From: Paracoccus everestensis
GTDB lineage: Bacteria; Pseudomonadota; Alphaproteobacteria; Rhodobacterales; Rhodobacteraceae
Reading direction: 5' to 3'
DNA: 64,000 nt
Assembly: GCF_021491915.1 (NCBI RefSeq)
Contig: NZ_CP090836.1
Location: 2,218,501-2,282,500, forward strand
Under the pieces are notes generated by a model that was not told the DNA's origin, ran no database searches, and saw nothing but the letters and a program-made list of their open reading frames with translations. A program made the translations under genes and the position numbers. The first letter of the stretch is position 1; every line of letters starts with the position of its first letter. Positions 63,805-64,000 of the stretch are shown here, in pieces.

Positions 63805-64000
63805 CAGTGTCGGAATGGCAGGACGACAAGGCGTCGCATCCGCCCCGGGCGGATGGCACGGGACAGATTTTGCAACTTGCGGATTTCAACCCGGCGCAAC
63901 CTGCCCGAATTCTGGCAGATATGCGCGCCTATTGGGACAGCCTGCGGCGCGGCCGGGCCGTGCCCGCACGGTCCGACATCCAGCCCCAGGGCATTCACCG
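63805..64000 (+). CDS. PAS_5-type PAS-domain protein, 5' part
   Basis: First 65 residues, continuing past the window. GTG 63805 starts MSEWQDDKASHP; RILADMRAYWDSLRRGRAV then PARSDIQPQGIH is the typical opening of the PF07310-type PAS family found across Alphaproteobacteria, predicted to be cytosolic and probably regulatory. A CtrA-like box lies upstream. Confidence 0.75.

Overview
The window is high-GC alphaproteobacterial chromosome, most like Paracoccus or a close Rhodobacteraceae relative. This rests on the style of the core proteins (aconitase, Lon, HflKC, choline/betaine genes, a VPLPA-type C-terminal signal) and on dense GC-rich coding with GTG/TTG starts. No similarity search was possible, so the genus is an inference.

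Left core (1-15184). The 3' part of an aconitase gene (acnA) ends in a terminator and is followed by RNase P RNA and rpmG (L33). Next come a secreted peptidoglycan-binding protein, a sulfotransferase-like protein and tRNA-Thr(TGT). A family II pyrophosphatase (ppaC) is coupled to a HAD hydrolase. Then follow a methyltransferase, a MaoC hydratase, ribF coupled to a YcgN-like Cys-cluster gene, a small conserved protein, tRNA-Asn(GTT), an MBL hydrolase divergent from an EnvZ-type histidine kinase, lon, and a secreted DUF2147 protein.

Genomic island (15185-35290). A 16-bp direct repeat, TTTGGTGGAGCCAAGG, occurs at 15185-15200 and again inside the 3' end of tRNA-Ala(GGC) at 35275-35290. It defines attL and attR of a roughly 20-kb integrated element. 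A tyrosine integrase lies at the left end. A tightly packed rightward module follows: AlpA regulator, winged-helix protein, PC4-like protein, Toprim/CHC2 primase-like protein, DUF3987 protein, and a small Cys-containing protein whose coding sequence carries an iteron-like inverted repeat. This resembles the replication module of a P4-like satellite or integrative mobilizable element; no capsid, tail or terminase genes are visible. The right half holds cargo and debris: an IS630 fragment, a VPLPA-CTERM protein, a possible phage remnant, tandem 81-aa paralogues, a relaxase-like gene, a ClpP-like and a trypsin-like exported protease, a frameshifted pseudogene, a 175-bp IS630-derived MITE, a peptidoglycan-binding protein paralogous to the core one, a lipoprotein, an exported SNase and a CAP/CFI-box protein. 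Many cargo products are predicted to leave the cytoplasm. A second iteron cluster lies near 32980, and a group of GC-rich hairpins at 32054-32599 has no genes between its members.

Right core (35291-64000). tRNA-Ala(GGC) and tRNA-Val(TAC) precede a patatin-like phospholipase, prfB, an MgtC-like membrane protein, PBP1a (mrcA) with an AMIN amidase and an aminotransferase, and a DsbA-like protein. An osmoprotection locus follows: betI-betB-betA on the minus strand, divergent from choX-choW-choV, with a BetI-like operator between them. Together these import choline and oxidise it to glycine betaine. Then come sqdB, a second DUF2147 gene, hisA, a 2Fe-2S ferredoxin, a 2H phosphoesterase, a DegP-type protease next to hflK-hflC, gor, rpiA, and an overlapping gmk / gamma-carbonic-anhydrase / histidine-kinase operon. 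The window ends in the start of a PAS-domain gene preceded by a CtrA-like box.
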